DNA of 64,000 nt from Rhizodiscina lignyota (taxonomy: Eukaryota > Ascomycota > Dothideomycetes > Aulographales > Rhizodiscinaceae), in NCBI GenBank assembly GCA_010015805.1, contig ML978143.1:1-64000 (forward strand), read 5' to 3'. The notes under the pieces were generated by a model. That model ran no database searches and was not told where the DNA came from. It was given only the letters and a program-made list of their open reading frames with translations. A program made the translations under genes and the position numbers. Shown here one piece after another: positions 43,306 through 54,710 of the stretch (positions within the stretch are counted from its first letter, which is position 1; every line of letters starts with the position of its first letter).

Positions 43306-46300
43306 CTATCCAGTCCTCAAAAACTGTGGTATGGCAATTAAAATCATCATTGCGCTCAAGGGGGAAAGAAATGGGACAAAAGCATCTTGCAGATCGGTCT
43401 TGCTAACGAAAACCAGCCAAAGCGCAACGAACACGATGCCCGTCACAGCTGATACAGATAACCATGTCAGTATCTTGCTCAAAGACCACCCTTGTATAGC
43501 ACGAATTCCCCAGCCATCATCTCCCAGTAGGAATGCTGTATGATGTGATCTCTTCGGAATGAGACCAATCGTTTCCTGATCATAGATCCTATCGGGGTAC
43601 CGCATGCCGTGGACAATTTGCCTGCGAGCAATTTCCATATGAACCCTCTCCGATGTCGGACTGCCATTGCTAGTCCTGGCGATTTTATATTCATAATCGT
43701 GATTGCGGGCAGGAAGCCCCAGTCCGAGTTTTGAGACGAAGTATGTATGCTCATGATCTCTTTCATCGAGAACTCCTAGTTCCACCCCCACTATCCGGAG
43801 GTTGGAATGACCATTGACGCATAGCTTAAGCACAACTATAGTGAGCGACCGGCGTACTGCGCATGGAATAGAAATAGATTACATACCTCGATGAATTCAA
43901 TTCCTTGGCAGCTTTTCCAAGATAACAATTGACCAAAACGTCCCCGTGTGGTGTTATATACCTTGTGAAGTCGGCGGAATAGATGAGCATCTGTGGGAGT
44001 CTTTTTCAACTCGATGGGAGACATGGATATTTCTGACAGTTCAGACCAAGGCTTATCGACGCACCAGTATATCGCCTTGTTTGGGATCTGTAGATTTCCG
44101 CTTGGCTGCATCTGAGTGTCAGATGCCGGGGTCGAGCTTAATGCGCTGGAACTCGTAGTGCTGTCTGGCAGAGCGAACGGCGCCACCGATGATGAAGAGT
44201 GTTCTGGCGAAGTTGAGGCCTCGGGGTGGAAAGACTGATTAGGGAAGAAGTTGAAGAAGGAACGTCGACCAAGTCGAGAGCTCGCCGAACACAATGGGTC
44301 TTCGGACGGAGTTGAGATCCGAACACAATGTCTTTTGTACTCCAAAGCGTCTTCAATGGGAACATCGCAGCTTAGGAATTCACCATACCACTGTGAGGGT
44401 AACATTAGCTACTGCTTGTAGATGTGAGTTTAGTAGATAAGTAAGATACATACTTTCCATATCAATCTCATATGCGTCGCATGGCAAGACCTATTTCCTT
44501 GGCGGAATGGCCACCAATCAATTTTCGAGGTGAGAAGTGTTTCAGCGTTTTCCTTGAAGCGGTCGACTACACACAGCCTAGCCACGTGTTCTGATGGAAT
44601 AAAGCATATTTGCCTCAGACCATCGAAGTACATGTCATCGTCATTGAGCGCGTACGGGGTGTACGGGGCTTCAACGCAGCAGATCCATTAGTTCGGAGAA
44701 TCCAACAGATGTAGAGATGGAGCCTTACCTGTTGCTCTCTTCTCGCTGAAAGAAGAAAGAACGTTTTTAGGACGCCAGTCTCGGTTAACAGGAGATGAAG
44801 ACATGTTGCTGCGACCTGAAACCTTTCTGAAAGACATAAACCTCTCACTCACGTATTGTGAGAAACCCCGAGAGATTTCTGTACTTTGCAAAGCATTTAT
44901 CTGAGCCAGAATTCTCTGTCTCCGCTGGCAAAGCCTGCGGTATGTACCGGCAAAACGGACCGATGGCCAAGCGGAGAGTGACGCCCGCGATACAGGTGAC
45001 TGTTCACAAATCCAACCAAACATCAGCTTCCCCCAAGAACATCCTCGTTTCCAGACCCACGATCGTCGCTCAGGATCAGCTGCTATGAATGCCAGATTCA
45101 TCACTGCCGCTATGACGAGGATGGATATCAGGTAAGACCTAAAACTTAATGCGAAAGGTACCACGACTTGTGGCATGGTAAAGTACAAGGTAGTGAGTAT
45201 GACAGGAATGACAGTCTATGATAGATTAGCCGGGAATAATGCACAGTGTCTTTATGGGCAAACCCAGATCGTAAATTTTATATGTTTACTTGCATCATTG
45301 TCTCGATTTTCTGCTTCGATTACCAACCGCAGTTGAAGCTGTGTCGGTCAGAACTTTCCTTTGTTTCGATGCGAGTGAGAATTTGAGCAAAGATTCAAAT
45401 TTACTCACAAATTTGGTAAAACGTTGGCACTCAGCGTTCAAGCGAGTGAGTCTGTACCTGAAGGTCGCCGAGAGAGTCGGCTGTATCTATAATCGCATCT
45501 AGCAATAGGTGAATGCTAGATATCTCATCGGAGCTCTCTGTATTCATGAAGTAGAACATGTCTGAATTCTTGAACCTCTGCAAACTTTCGTTGGTCTTTG
45601 AAAGAGTGGACTTTAGCAGCTCCAGTAGCTGCTCACTCTGAACAGCCCAGTCAAGGGTTTTCCGGAAAAATTCGCCTCGTTCGTTTTTGCGCCCTCGCTT
45701 GCTTGATAGAATGGATGAGTGACAATTTTTCTGCTTGAACATTCAGTATCCAAAACGCTTCAAATGCACCACTTCGAGATACAGAGGATCAGTGCCATAC
45801 CTCAAGGTCTTCTCGGAGGCTGCGCTCTACGCGTGCCATTATATCCTCCCACTCTTTCAGAACTTGAGTTATCCGAGAATTCATTATGGTGAGAAAGTAT
45901 TCTCTTGGATTCCAGATTGGCTGATTGGATTCGAGACAGTCATTGAACTCGTTCCAAGCAGTTGGGTCACAGGGTATGTCAACGCCGTCACTAGTAAGGC
46001 TTAGCCCGTGCCTGAGATCTGTATCATCAACTTTGGTATCGTCGAACGCATATGCAATCCACCGACTGTTATCAGTTCCGCAAATTGTGAATGAAAACTG
46101 GGTTTCATGTAGAACGTAGTGACCATCATCTTGTGACTTCCGTGGTCTCATATGCAAAAATGACAGGTCCCTCCATTTTCTCGGCGGTGACTTCCTTCCT
46201 GGAGCTTCCAATGGAGATTGAAACCGTAATGTGTAGAATGGAAAGAAAAATCCTAGCTGGAAGGTCGTGAAACCCTTACTCTAAGAAGGGGGTAAGTCAG

Positions 46301-47005
46301 AGCACCAACACGTGGTCAATACCTAAGACTTACCGCAATTTTGACTCCAATTGACGCCTCATTACACAAGTGCTTCCAAATGGTATCCTTCAAAGCTGCA
46401 ATTTGGTGATATGAGGCTGTTTCGGCTAGTATACGGACATGGGCCGCATTGATGTTAGCAATGTAGCTATAGAAGATGTCATGAGCCTTTTCATAAGTTG
46501 CATGAGGAGGTACACTCACATCAGGCGCCTATCTGCATCGGGCCGAGTTGGGCAGTTAAATCGCTATGGAAACTTAATTAGCTGCGTAGCCAACCTGAAA
46601 ATGATATGGCTGTTCAGAACACACCGGAGCTTTAAGGTGCTTGTAAAGTTGTTTCGCACTCAAATGACTTGAGCACGATTCACGGCGCAGGCTAGCATTG
46701 TTGGTGGAATAACTTCTTTCGTCAAGCCATGCAGTGTGTTGGCTTTCTGCAGGCCCAGCGTCAGACAGGACCTCCTTCAATCGAACTCCTTGACAGAACT
46801 CTTCCACAGTCTCAATTGTGCGCAACGGCAATGAGTCTTTAGTGTCTCGCAAAAATGGGCCAATCCCGTCGAAGTCTTCACCAAATGCGCCTCTAAAGTG
46901 CCCGCTCCGATTTTCCTCTGTAATATTCCTATCCTTCGAGAAAATTGAATCCCAGTTCTTCGCATAATACCTAGAAGCATAACCTCTCTTTTCGATGGCC
47001 GTCAT
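43306..47005 (-). CDS. Large CorA-like fungal membrane protein (about 1054 aa, 9 exons, one apparent frame slip)
   Basis: Exons: 46625-47005, 46520-46563, 46334-46466, 45801-46280, 45328-45730, 44729-45215, 44454-44668, 43887-44390 and 43306-43824. Most introns (53-112 bases) have good signals. Joins give TRPDADRRLIYIANINAAHV, ASIGVKIASKGFTTFQLGF and MRLIWKWYGEFLSC, which fit a fungal family with a CorA-like transporter domain. The N-terminal half ends in long helices (TQVLKEWEDIMARVERSL, LLKSTLSKTNESLQRF). Membrane helices follow (VILTTLYFTMPQVVVPFALS, LISILVIAAVMNLAFI). The C-terminal half has HVARLCVVDRFKENAE, AIYWCVDKPWSEL, LLSWKSCQGIEFIE and two further helices (LTWLSVSAVTGIVFVALWLVF). 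The Gly-Met-Asn motif of true CorA channels is not seen. In exon 5 one extra base near 45433 breaks the frame inside a helix; a 28-base intron is the only alternative. It could be two genes. Confidence 0.65.
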
Positions 47006-49161
47006 GTTTTGTCGGTCTCAAATCCGTCAGTCTCTTCAGAACGTCGCAGCGAAACTATGTACCCTTTCACTCTGCCATTGCCGTCTATCGGGAAAGCTCA
47101 AGGACACGTCCCCGCAGTGTCCGGGGGTTAATTGCAAGAAAGTGGATCCCAAAAGATATATGTAAAGATGGAGGAACTGAACTTTGATAACACCGGCAGC
47201 GGATATTTGAACTTTTGCGTGTAAAATCGCATTCGCTCTTGGAGGTTGTTCGGAATGAGGCAGACGAAAGAGGGAAGTAAAGCGATTTAATTGAAAAAAA
47301 AGGGCTACCGGTGAGTTGCTATGCAGTCGAAGGTCAGAGATTGAGTTCGCCTTAGGTGAGAAGGATAGCATTGGTGAATTACCTCGTCCAAGCCCTGGAG
47401 GACTGGTATGCCTTACGGGTTACGTGTCAATCCATCACTGGACTTATCACTGTCCCTACCGGCCGCCCTATCCGGACTTTTTTTCCCTTTTTTTTCCCTT
47501 TTTTTTTTGGGTAATGTTATGCGTAACTGGAGCGATTGGACCCTTGGATCCTGATGGTGAGCCTTATGGAAGACTTATGGAAAGGGTGAACATTTCAGAA
47601 ACTTCAGAAGCTGTGCTCCTGGAGCAGAGGTACTCGTTGGCCATCCTCCCATATGCAACAGATCTAGATAGGACGAGCTGCAACAAAGAAGGTTGAAACT
47701 CGCCCGATCGAATAGAACAAGACCGCGTCAAGGCTGCAGGTGTACCTTGACACGAGGCCACCGGTCAACAGGCATGCAGGCAGATCCGGATATGCATTCT
47801 GGTCAACTTGTCTTAAGGAGATTATCCAGGTGTGCATATGCCCATAGCCTTGACAAGTTGTTATGTGACAAGGCTCTGGTAGTGGCCATGTCGAAACCGA
47901 CATGGATTTCCGCCTGGTCCATCTTGGGAAGGCCTTCGGCAATCACTAGCTTTGTCCTGCTGCGGCCGCGTAGCATTGTGGCTCCATACAGCACATCAGA
48001 TCGTGATATTCTTTCGTTTGCCATTTATAGTGTCTCTGAAGGCAAGCATGATGAGGCTGTGCGCAGAGCAATACCGCGCGGGGAGGCCGAATTTTTCTAT
48101 GGCTGCGTCGATGTTAGAGCAGGTACAAGAATCTGGGGAGAATGGAGATGTGCAAAGATAAATTACAAGAGGAGTGATGTGAAACTTGTATCTACACATG
48201 ATGGTTTGAAGCTTATGAATGCGATATCGTTGCGGGAGCGAAGATGGCCATCGATGGCTGCTCAGGACACACCCGTTCTCAGGCGTCGCGTCAGCCTCCC
48301 TCTCGCGCTGAACTGTAGAGTATTGCGCATGTGACTGCCGATGAGTCCCCCTGAGTCTCAATGGCGGAAGCAATCGTTGTTGATTAAGATGACACAAAGG
48401 CGAGGATGCTGGATGGTAAGGACAGTCGCCGTTCCTCGGAAAAGGACGGGGTCTTCCTGTTGCCTCCAGGCTCTCTCATCCATTAGCACATACGATGATA
48501 AACACAACCACAGAGACCTCATAAGCATTCCGGCGCCTCGATGCAACACAGGACAGTCATTTATGAGCATTCACCGCACTAGTATATTCTTTGAGCTCTA
48601 ACTGCAATCACGCTGCCCTTTCTCGAAATTTGTGCCGCTACGGCATAGGACAGTGAACCACTCGGCCCGGAATTCTGGCAATTGCCCTTTGGCGATCCAG
48701 ATGGTGTGCGTGATAGGTTCGTTGGACGTGACAGCGTTCTCTGTATGGCCATCGTCTGTTTCTGAATAGTCCACCTAACTTCTCTCTCATACGACTATCG
48801 TATGGGACCTCTTGGCGCGGCGATCCAATCAACTCTTCACATCTGGCAGCATTTCCGACACTCCGGATTCAACTCGCCCGCCTTCGGCAAAGGCGAGTAC
48901 TCCGTAGGGAGCCATGAAATGGAACCCCTTCAAGTGGAGAGTAGTCCGAAGGACAATGGACGATAGCTTATCTTGGCATCATTGCGGAGTCAACTCTGCC
49001 GGTTTGCCGAAACATCTTGATGTCTTCGCCCTCGTGGCATCCCATTACTTGTCCAGATAATTTGCTGGAGCATTCATTGATGTTGCCTCCACGCTCTGTT
49101 CTTTTGTCGCGCTGAGCGGCCGCTCCTCTACAGCTACAAACCGCACAAGCCTGAGATCATC
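47006..49161. other. Intergenic, 2.2 kb
   Basis: Promoter side of both the CorA-like and dehydratase genes (divergent). A plus-strand frame at 47693-48334 starts with TTG and has no recognisable motif. Rejected as a gene. A long polypyrimidine tract lies at 47477-47508. Confidence 0.45.
47477..47508 (+). repeat. Polypyrimidine (T8CCC)n tract
   Basis: Thirty-odd bases made of runs of seven to ten T separated by CCC. Such tracts are common in fungal promoters and are mutation-prone. It lies between the divergent CorA-like and dehydratase genes. Confidence 0.8.
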
Positions 49162-51240
49162 ATGGCCTGTAATCTGAACAACTCATGCGCCGAGGAGTGC
49201 AATAACGATTGCAATGGAGCCGATGCTGCGCCTGATATCGAAGACTACAAAACCAAAGTCAAATCTTTGGAGGAGCAAAACCAGACGATGAAACAGCTAC
49301 TGAAGGAACTGGGACACGACATCCAATCAGAAGAAGCCGGCAAGCCGCTCAAACGCAAATTCAGATCCGCGCAATGGTTCTCTCGAGATACCGCCGAGTC
49401 CGGCTTGGCCAGTCTTTACGCTGATCGATACATGAACTTTGGATTTACGAAAGAGGAGCTGACGTCCGGAAAACCGATCATAGGAATTGCGCAGACCGGG
49501 TCGGACATTGCGCCCTGCAACCGCCATCATATCCAAATAGCGAAGAGAGTCAAGCAAGGGATAATCCAAGCGGGCGGAGTTCCTATGGAGTTTCCAATGC
49601 ACCCCATTCAAGAGAGTTCACGGAGGCCCACTGCTACCTTAGATAGAAACCTAGCGTATCTCGGAGTCGTCGAAGTGTTGCATTCGTATCCTTTGGATGG
49701 CGTTGTCCTTTTAACGGGATGTGACAAGACGACGCCAGCTCTTCTGATGGCCGCAGCGACAGTGGTAAGCAGGATCCACCGATATTTAACATGCCTTTGA
49801 CATGGTCTGCCCAGAACCTTCCGTCGATCTGTCTTAATGTCGGACCAATGCTTAATGGCCGCCGAAAAGGAACGTTGATTGGAACAGGGACCATTATGTG
49901 GCGAGCGAGAGAACTGAAGGCGGAGGGCGCAATTGACGACGACGAATTCTTTGATATGGTCACAGCAGGGTCGGTGCCTAACTAACTTCGTGGGGAAGAT
50001 ATAACTGAAAATTGGCGCTAGCTCCCCATCGGTCGGCCATTGCAATACCATGGGAACAGCATCTTCAATGAATGCAATGGCAGAAGCGCTCGGTATGGCA
50101 TTGCCAGGCTCTGCATCCATTCCAGCCGCCTACCGCGAACGAATGCAGTACGCTTACAGAACCGGACAACAGATCGTGGAAATGGTGCACCAGGATCGCA
50201 AACCGAGTGAGATCCTAACACGTAAGGCCTTTGAGAACGCCATTGTCACGAATACCGCGATTGGTGGAAGCTCCAACTGTCCAATCCATCTGATAGCGAT
50301 AGCACGCCATATGGGCGTCGACCTTGATATGGATGACTGGGATCGCCTCGGCTTCCACATACCTCTCCTTGTCAATGTCCAACCAGCCGGTGAAATGCTC
50401 TGTGAGGATTACTACCATGCAGGCTCGCTTCCTGCGGTTATGGCCGAGCTTCTTGATGCCAATAAGCTTCACCCTGAGACATTAACGTGCAATGGCCGCA
50501 CGACTGGAGAGAATGTCAAAGGCAAGCACTCCTGGGACCGAAACACGATTCGGGCATATGACAAGCCGATGAAGAAGAATGCGGGTTTCATTCATTTGAA
50601 AGGCACTCTTTTTGATTCCGCAATCATGAAGACTTCCGTCATCTCGGAGCAGTTCAGAAAAGCTTTCCTGGAAGACCCGGAACATCCGAATTCATTCACA
50701 TGCAGAGTACGAGTGTTTGACGGGCCGGAACATTATGAAGAGACTGTGGACAACGATGATTCAAACCCGGACGACAAGGTTGTTCTGGTCATGAGAGGAG
50801 CTGGCCCGATCGGCTATCCTGGCGCTCCGGAAGTAGTCAACATGCGTGCCCCCAAGAAATTCCTGCAAGCTGGTGTACGCAGCCTCCCCTGCATTGGGGA
50901 CGGTAGACAATCTGGAACTTCCGGATCACCGTCGATACTTCATGTTAGTCCTGAAGCAGCCATAGGAGGGAACCTTGCGATCCTTAAAGATGGGGACATG
51001 GTGAAGTTCGATCTTGACAAAAGAGGAGTTGACCTCTTGCTGTCCGACGAGGAGATCAAGTCCAGGCGCGCTTCAATAATGACCGAGAAGATGAAGCAAT
51101 TAACAGTTGAAAGTCACACACCGTGGCAAGAAATTTTCAGGAACGAGGCAACCCAATTGAATGAAGGAATGGTGCTGAAGACCGCGGTCAAGTATCAGAG
51201 GATAATTGACAAACATCCACAAGTAAGGCACAATCACTGA
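49162..51240 (+). CDS. IlvD/Edd-family dehydratase, sugar-acid type (658 aa, 3 exons)
   Basis: Fe-S dehydratase that removes water from a hydroxy acid. Exons: 49162-49764, 49815-49969 and 50022-51240. Intron 1 is 50 bases (GTAAGC). Intron 2 is 52 bases with an unusual GTCGGT donor, chosen because it alone restores [17 protein letters not shown]. The Fe-S cysteines fall at C119 ([14 protein letters not shown]), C187 (LTGCDKTTP) and C260 (GHCNTMG). The C-terminal signature [20 protein letters not shown] is complete. [10 protein letters not shown] resembles sugar-acid (arabinonate/xylonate-like) dehydratases more than mitochondrial dihydroxyacid dehydratase. The N-terminus has no mitochondrial leader; instead it has a short Cys-rich start ([15 protein letters not shown]) and a coiled coil to about residue 55. 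A cytosolic role in sugar-acid catabolism is inferred. Confidence 0.9.
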
Positions 51241-51449
51241 GTAAGCCTCAAGCATATTCTTTGCAATGTCGACTTGCCCTTCTGTGTATCAAATTACAAC
51301 AAACATAAATTAGATTGGAAGATGACGCCCTCTACCGAGATTTCGTATTGTTCTGCCGCGCCGTGATGATCCATCCGTTATCCAGCGGCCAATTCTGAAT
51401 CCAACCTCACCCTCTCTGATGTATTGCTACTTGTAGTTGTAACAAGTCG

Positions 51450-52379
51450 CTAATTTTTACTGGTGTTCTGAGGGTCGGTGCAGCAGCTCCGCGAGAGTGT
51501 TGGCTTGAAGCCATGGTGATGAATCCCAGCCTCTAACAGATTTCCCGCCGAATCGAGCACTGCCTTTGCCACAGCCCATGCTGCCCCCTGTTCCTTCATC
51601 TTCTTGGCAATGCTCCAGAATTGGTGCTTTACAAAGTTGTCTCTCTTCATAGGATTCTCTTTGAAGCAACCCTTCCGTGTGGGACGCAAGTTGCAAGCTC
51701 CAGAGTACCAAGCCTCGATGTATTCGATCTCGTTCTCATACCGAGACGGCCCATCCAAACTCGCCTTGGAGTACCTCCTAAAGCTGAATTGTATACCATC
51801 CTCCTTTATGCGGTGCTGTTTCAAGAATTTGAGCACAGGCGCAACGCTATAATTTGTGGAGTGTACGCTGAAGCCGTTATCGCTGTAGAAGATCTTGCGC
51901 GCTTCTGCCCTTATTTGATGACATGTGCAGAGTAGAGGCGGCTCTTGTGGAGCGCTCTCGACACGGATCTTAAGGGGCACGTCTGCAAGTAGCGCGAACC
52001 GGTAAATCATGTTCCGAATCTCGCCAGGCAAGGCCAGGAAGCTCAGTGGTTGGGGTGTGTGTAGAGTGTCCAAGCTCTCATCTTCGACTGAATGGATGGT
52101 CAATCTCGATGGACTTTCAGTGCTTTGCGGTGTTTGCTCGTTGGGTGCTGCTAATGTAGTAGAAGCAGCAGCCATAGGTAGATTGTGTCTCTTTGAGGAT
52201 TCTTGTGGTTTTCGTGCGACTGGTATCTTTGGTGTTGCTGGAGTGAGTGCGACTTTTGGATAAATTTGGCTGGCTGCTGAGTGGGTTGAGGAAGGCTTTT
52301 CCCTGGACATGGAACGTGTGACTGGCATCTTCGAATTCAGTAGCCTTGGTAGGGGGTCGATGTTGTAGCTTTGGTTCAT
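51450..52379 (-). CDS. 2EXR/F-box-like fungal protein (309 aa)
   Basis: Single exon, ATG at 52379. The N-terminal 110 residues are polar, Ser/Pro/Thr-rich and probably disordered. The conserved part is LSFLALPGEIRNMIYRFALL (residues about 112-131), followed by LLCTCHQIRAEARKIFYSDNGFSV. This LPxEIRNxIY ... C.QIR.EA...FY pattern defines the 2EXR/F-box-like module common in filamentous ascomycetes. A second conserved-looking region (AWYSGACNLRP, KRDNFVKHQFWSIAKKMKEQG) follows. A role in ubiquitin-ligase adaptor complexes is often assumed for such proteins, but it is not proven. An alternative internal ATG lies at MPVTRSMSRE. Confidence 0.82.
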   Translation of the reverse strand: MNQSYNIDPLPRLLNSKMPVTRSMSREKPSSTHSAASQIYPKVALTPATPKIPVARKPQESSKRHNLPMAAASTTLAAPNEQTPQSTESPSRLTIHSVEDESLDTLHTPQPLSFLALPGEIRNMIYRFALLADVPLKIRVESAPQEPPLLCTCHQIRAEARKIFYSDNGFSVHSTNYSVAPVLKFLKQHRIKEDGIQFSFRRYSKASLDGPSRYENEIEYIEAWYSGACNLRPTRKGCFKENPMKRDNFVKHQFWSIAKKMKEQGAAWAVAKAVLDSAGNLLEAGIHHHGFKPTLSRSCCTDPQNTSKN

Positions 52380-53108
52380 AGAAAGAGTTGTGAAAGATAA
52401 GATACAGAGAGGTATTGATGTTAGATTTAAATATGCAGTGGCGATAATGCGTGTTCAACCTTGCCAACACGTTGATTCTTCACCCAAAGTCGACCTCAGA
52501 ATTTTTTCTTTTGGAGTTAAAGAATGGTTCCATGTGACGCACGTTTCAGCAGACAAAACACAACCAAACCCTCATGTTCACTACGACCATCTCGTCGACA
52601 ATTTCACCTTCTATGCTCAAGACACGGGTCAGATTACCTCCCAAGCGAGCGATCCAGATTACAATGAATTCAGACTCTGAGATTTAGCGTGGATTTTCAG
52701 GAGGAAGACAGACTCAGCGGTAATAGATTTGACGTCTGCCAGGCTACGGGTCCAGCAAAGATTACCTCGACATTAAGCTGACCAGGACTACAGCATGAGA
52801 ACTCATCCTGGGAAATTTTGTTAATCCTCCATCTATGGAGCATAGAATGTTACAGGAGCATGGGCTTGTGCAGGAATGGGGAACCCAGGATGAGATATGG
52901 TGACGAGGAGTGCCCAGAGTGAAGGCGCAACTGCAGGTGCAAGTCCAAATCAAAGAAGAAAGCTAGCCAGCTGCCAGCGAATGATGGCCGATTCGCACTT
53001 TATTCTCTGCAGTGCTACAGTCGTCAATCATTCATGGAGATCCTCTCTGGAAAACCGTCTCCAGCAACCTTGTCGTGTAAGCCTACTCCGTACCCATTTT
53101 TCGTCAAC
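52380..53108. other. Intergenic
   Basis: About 730 bases with the promoter of the 2EXR-like gene and the 3' flank of the P450. No gene seen; the open frame from 52390 begins with GTG and has no motif. Confidence 0.5.
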
Positions 53109-54710
53109 TCAATTGATTTCCGCACTTCTCATTTTGACAGTAGCCATAAACGGCTTCTTGTCCCAGACAATGCTCGCCCTCTGGCCCGTTGCCCACTCCT
53201 GGGAATCTTCACCCAATACGAAATCAAACTTGAGCAACACGCTGGCAAGAATCAAGCGAGCCTCATGCCATGCCAATCTGCGATATAAATTAGTGTGACA
53301 TGCATTTCCAAAACTTCTGTGAACGTACACCATGCCCAGGCAATTCTGTGCTCCCACTGAGAAGGGCTGGCATATCTCTCGAGCATCTGAGTCGTACTTT
53401 GGATCACCCAGCCACCTCTCCGGTACGAATGATTCAGGATCAGTCCAGTATTTGGGCAGCCGATAGGCCGTATACGGCGCCACCGAGACCTCAGTGCCAC
53501 CTGGGAGAGCCTCTCCGCAAATAATCGCACCTCCAGCAGGCAGCATGCGCAGCATGTTCGACGGTGCGGGTGGGTGCAGTCGGAGCGATTCCTTCAAGCA
53601 CGCGGTTAAGTATCTGACGCGCACTAGACTGTTCAAGGTAAGATCTCCATCATTTGCAAAAGCGGCGTCGAGTTCCTTAACCAGTTTGCGCATTGCTTCC
53701 TTGTTCTGCAGCAGGAAGAATGTTACAGCCGACAACAGGGTCGCCGTGGTCTCGGCACCCGCAAAGAGCAGCAGTTCGACGTTCATGTTCATCTCGTGCT
53801 GTGACATAGCGATGTTGCCCTCAGCGTCCTTCTGCGCAAACCTCCAAATATTCGCATCGGTACCGCCCTCGCGACGGTTCTTCACTTGTTCGGCGGAGAA
53901 GTTCGACATCTCGTAAGTGAGGAGCAAGAGTGGCAGAGCAACTAGATAGGTGTAGAGCCAGCCAAATATCAGGTATCTGCGCGAGATGATCATGGTGTGG
54001 TACACCCCCTCCGCTATAGACTCCCTCCGGGTGTTCTTGCGCGTTGGTCTGCTCCCGGTCAGCTCTGCCATGATGTGTGCCGTCGTGCGTGTATAAAGCT
54101 GGCACATCTCGGCCTCGATATTCTCCTCCTCCGCTACGTCCGCAAGTTTCAGAATTAATCTTTGGGTGTGTTTCTGCAGCATTGGCTCATATTCCTTCAC
54201 TGCTAGCCCCGAGAACGCGGCCGCAAAGACCTTCCGCTGCTTCGCGTGCGCTGGTCCATTCGCATTCGCCATGTTCGGCTCAATGTTCCAGCCATTGTAC
54301 ATCCTGCGATGTCGAATGATCGCGGCCTTGCCGACCGTCTTGTCGTAGATATCCTTCCATGCTGATGGCTTGACAAAGCTGAGCGCGTCGGGCCCGATGC
54401 GTACTACATCTCCATATTCAAGGTGCAGTCGGCGCACATGATGCAAATCGTGGCACACAAGGCGGGAGTAGAGGAATGGAAATGAGAACGCTGCGGAGAG
54501 TTTGGGGCCAGGATATTTGCGGAGCGGATGGAAGTAGACATTGTAGATGGCGCTCCAAGCAATCCCAATGACCCACTGTCGCGGGAATCAGTTGCTGGTG
54601 TACGACGAATAGGCGAGGATACTTACGAGAGATGATAGCGTAAACAAGACACTCCATTTGTCGTGCCCAGCAATCCAGGCATACAGGGCGCCAGTCGTCG
54701 TAAGCTCCAT
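53109..54710 (-). CDS. Cytochrome P450 monooxygenase (499 aa, 3 exons)
   Basis: Heme-thiolate monooxygenase anchored to the ER. Exons: 54627-54710, 53329-54575 and 53109-53277. Both introns are 51 bases. The first junction gives LSSLWVIGIAWSAIYNVYF, the membrane anchor plus the FHPLRKYPGPK hinge. The second gives NCLGMVLAWHEARLIL after the heme loop. An ATG at 54785 would add 25 residues but no membrane segment, so I start at 54710. The marks are the I-helix AGAETTAT, the ExxR in KESLRLHPPAP, PESFVPERWLG, and the heme-binding FSVGAQNCLG with Cys at about 440. The pattern resembles fungal isotrichodermin-hydroxylase/benzoate-hydroxylase-like P450s. No biosynthetic core gene lies nearby, so a detoxifying or stand-alone role is as likely as secondary metabolism. 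Confidence 0.93.

Noticed and set aside
47693-48334. 213-codon plus-strand frame
   Set aside because: TTG start, no motif, no signal peptide, and an equally open opposite strand.
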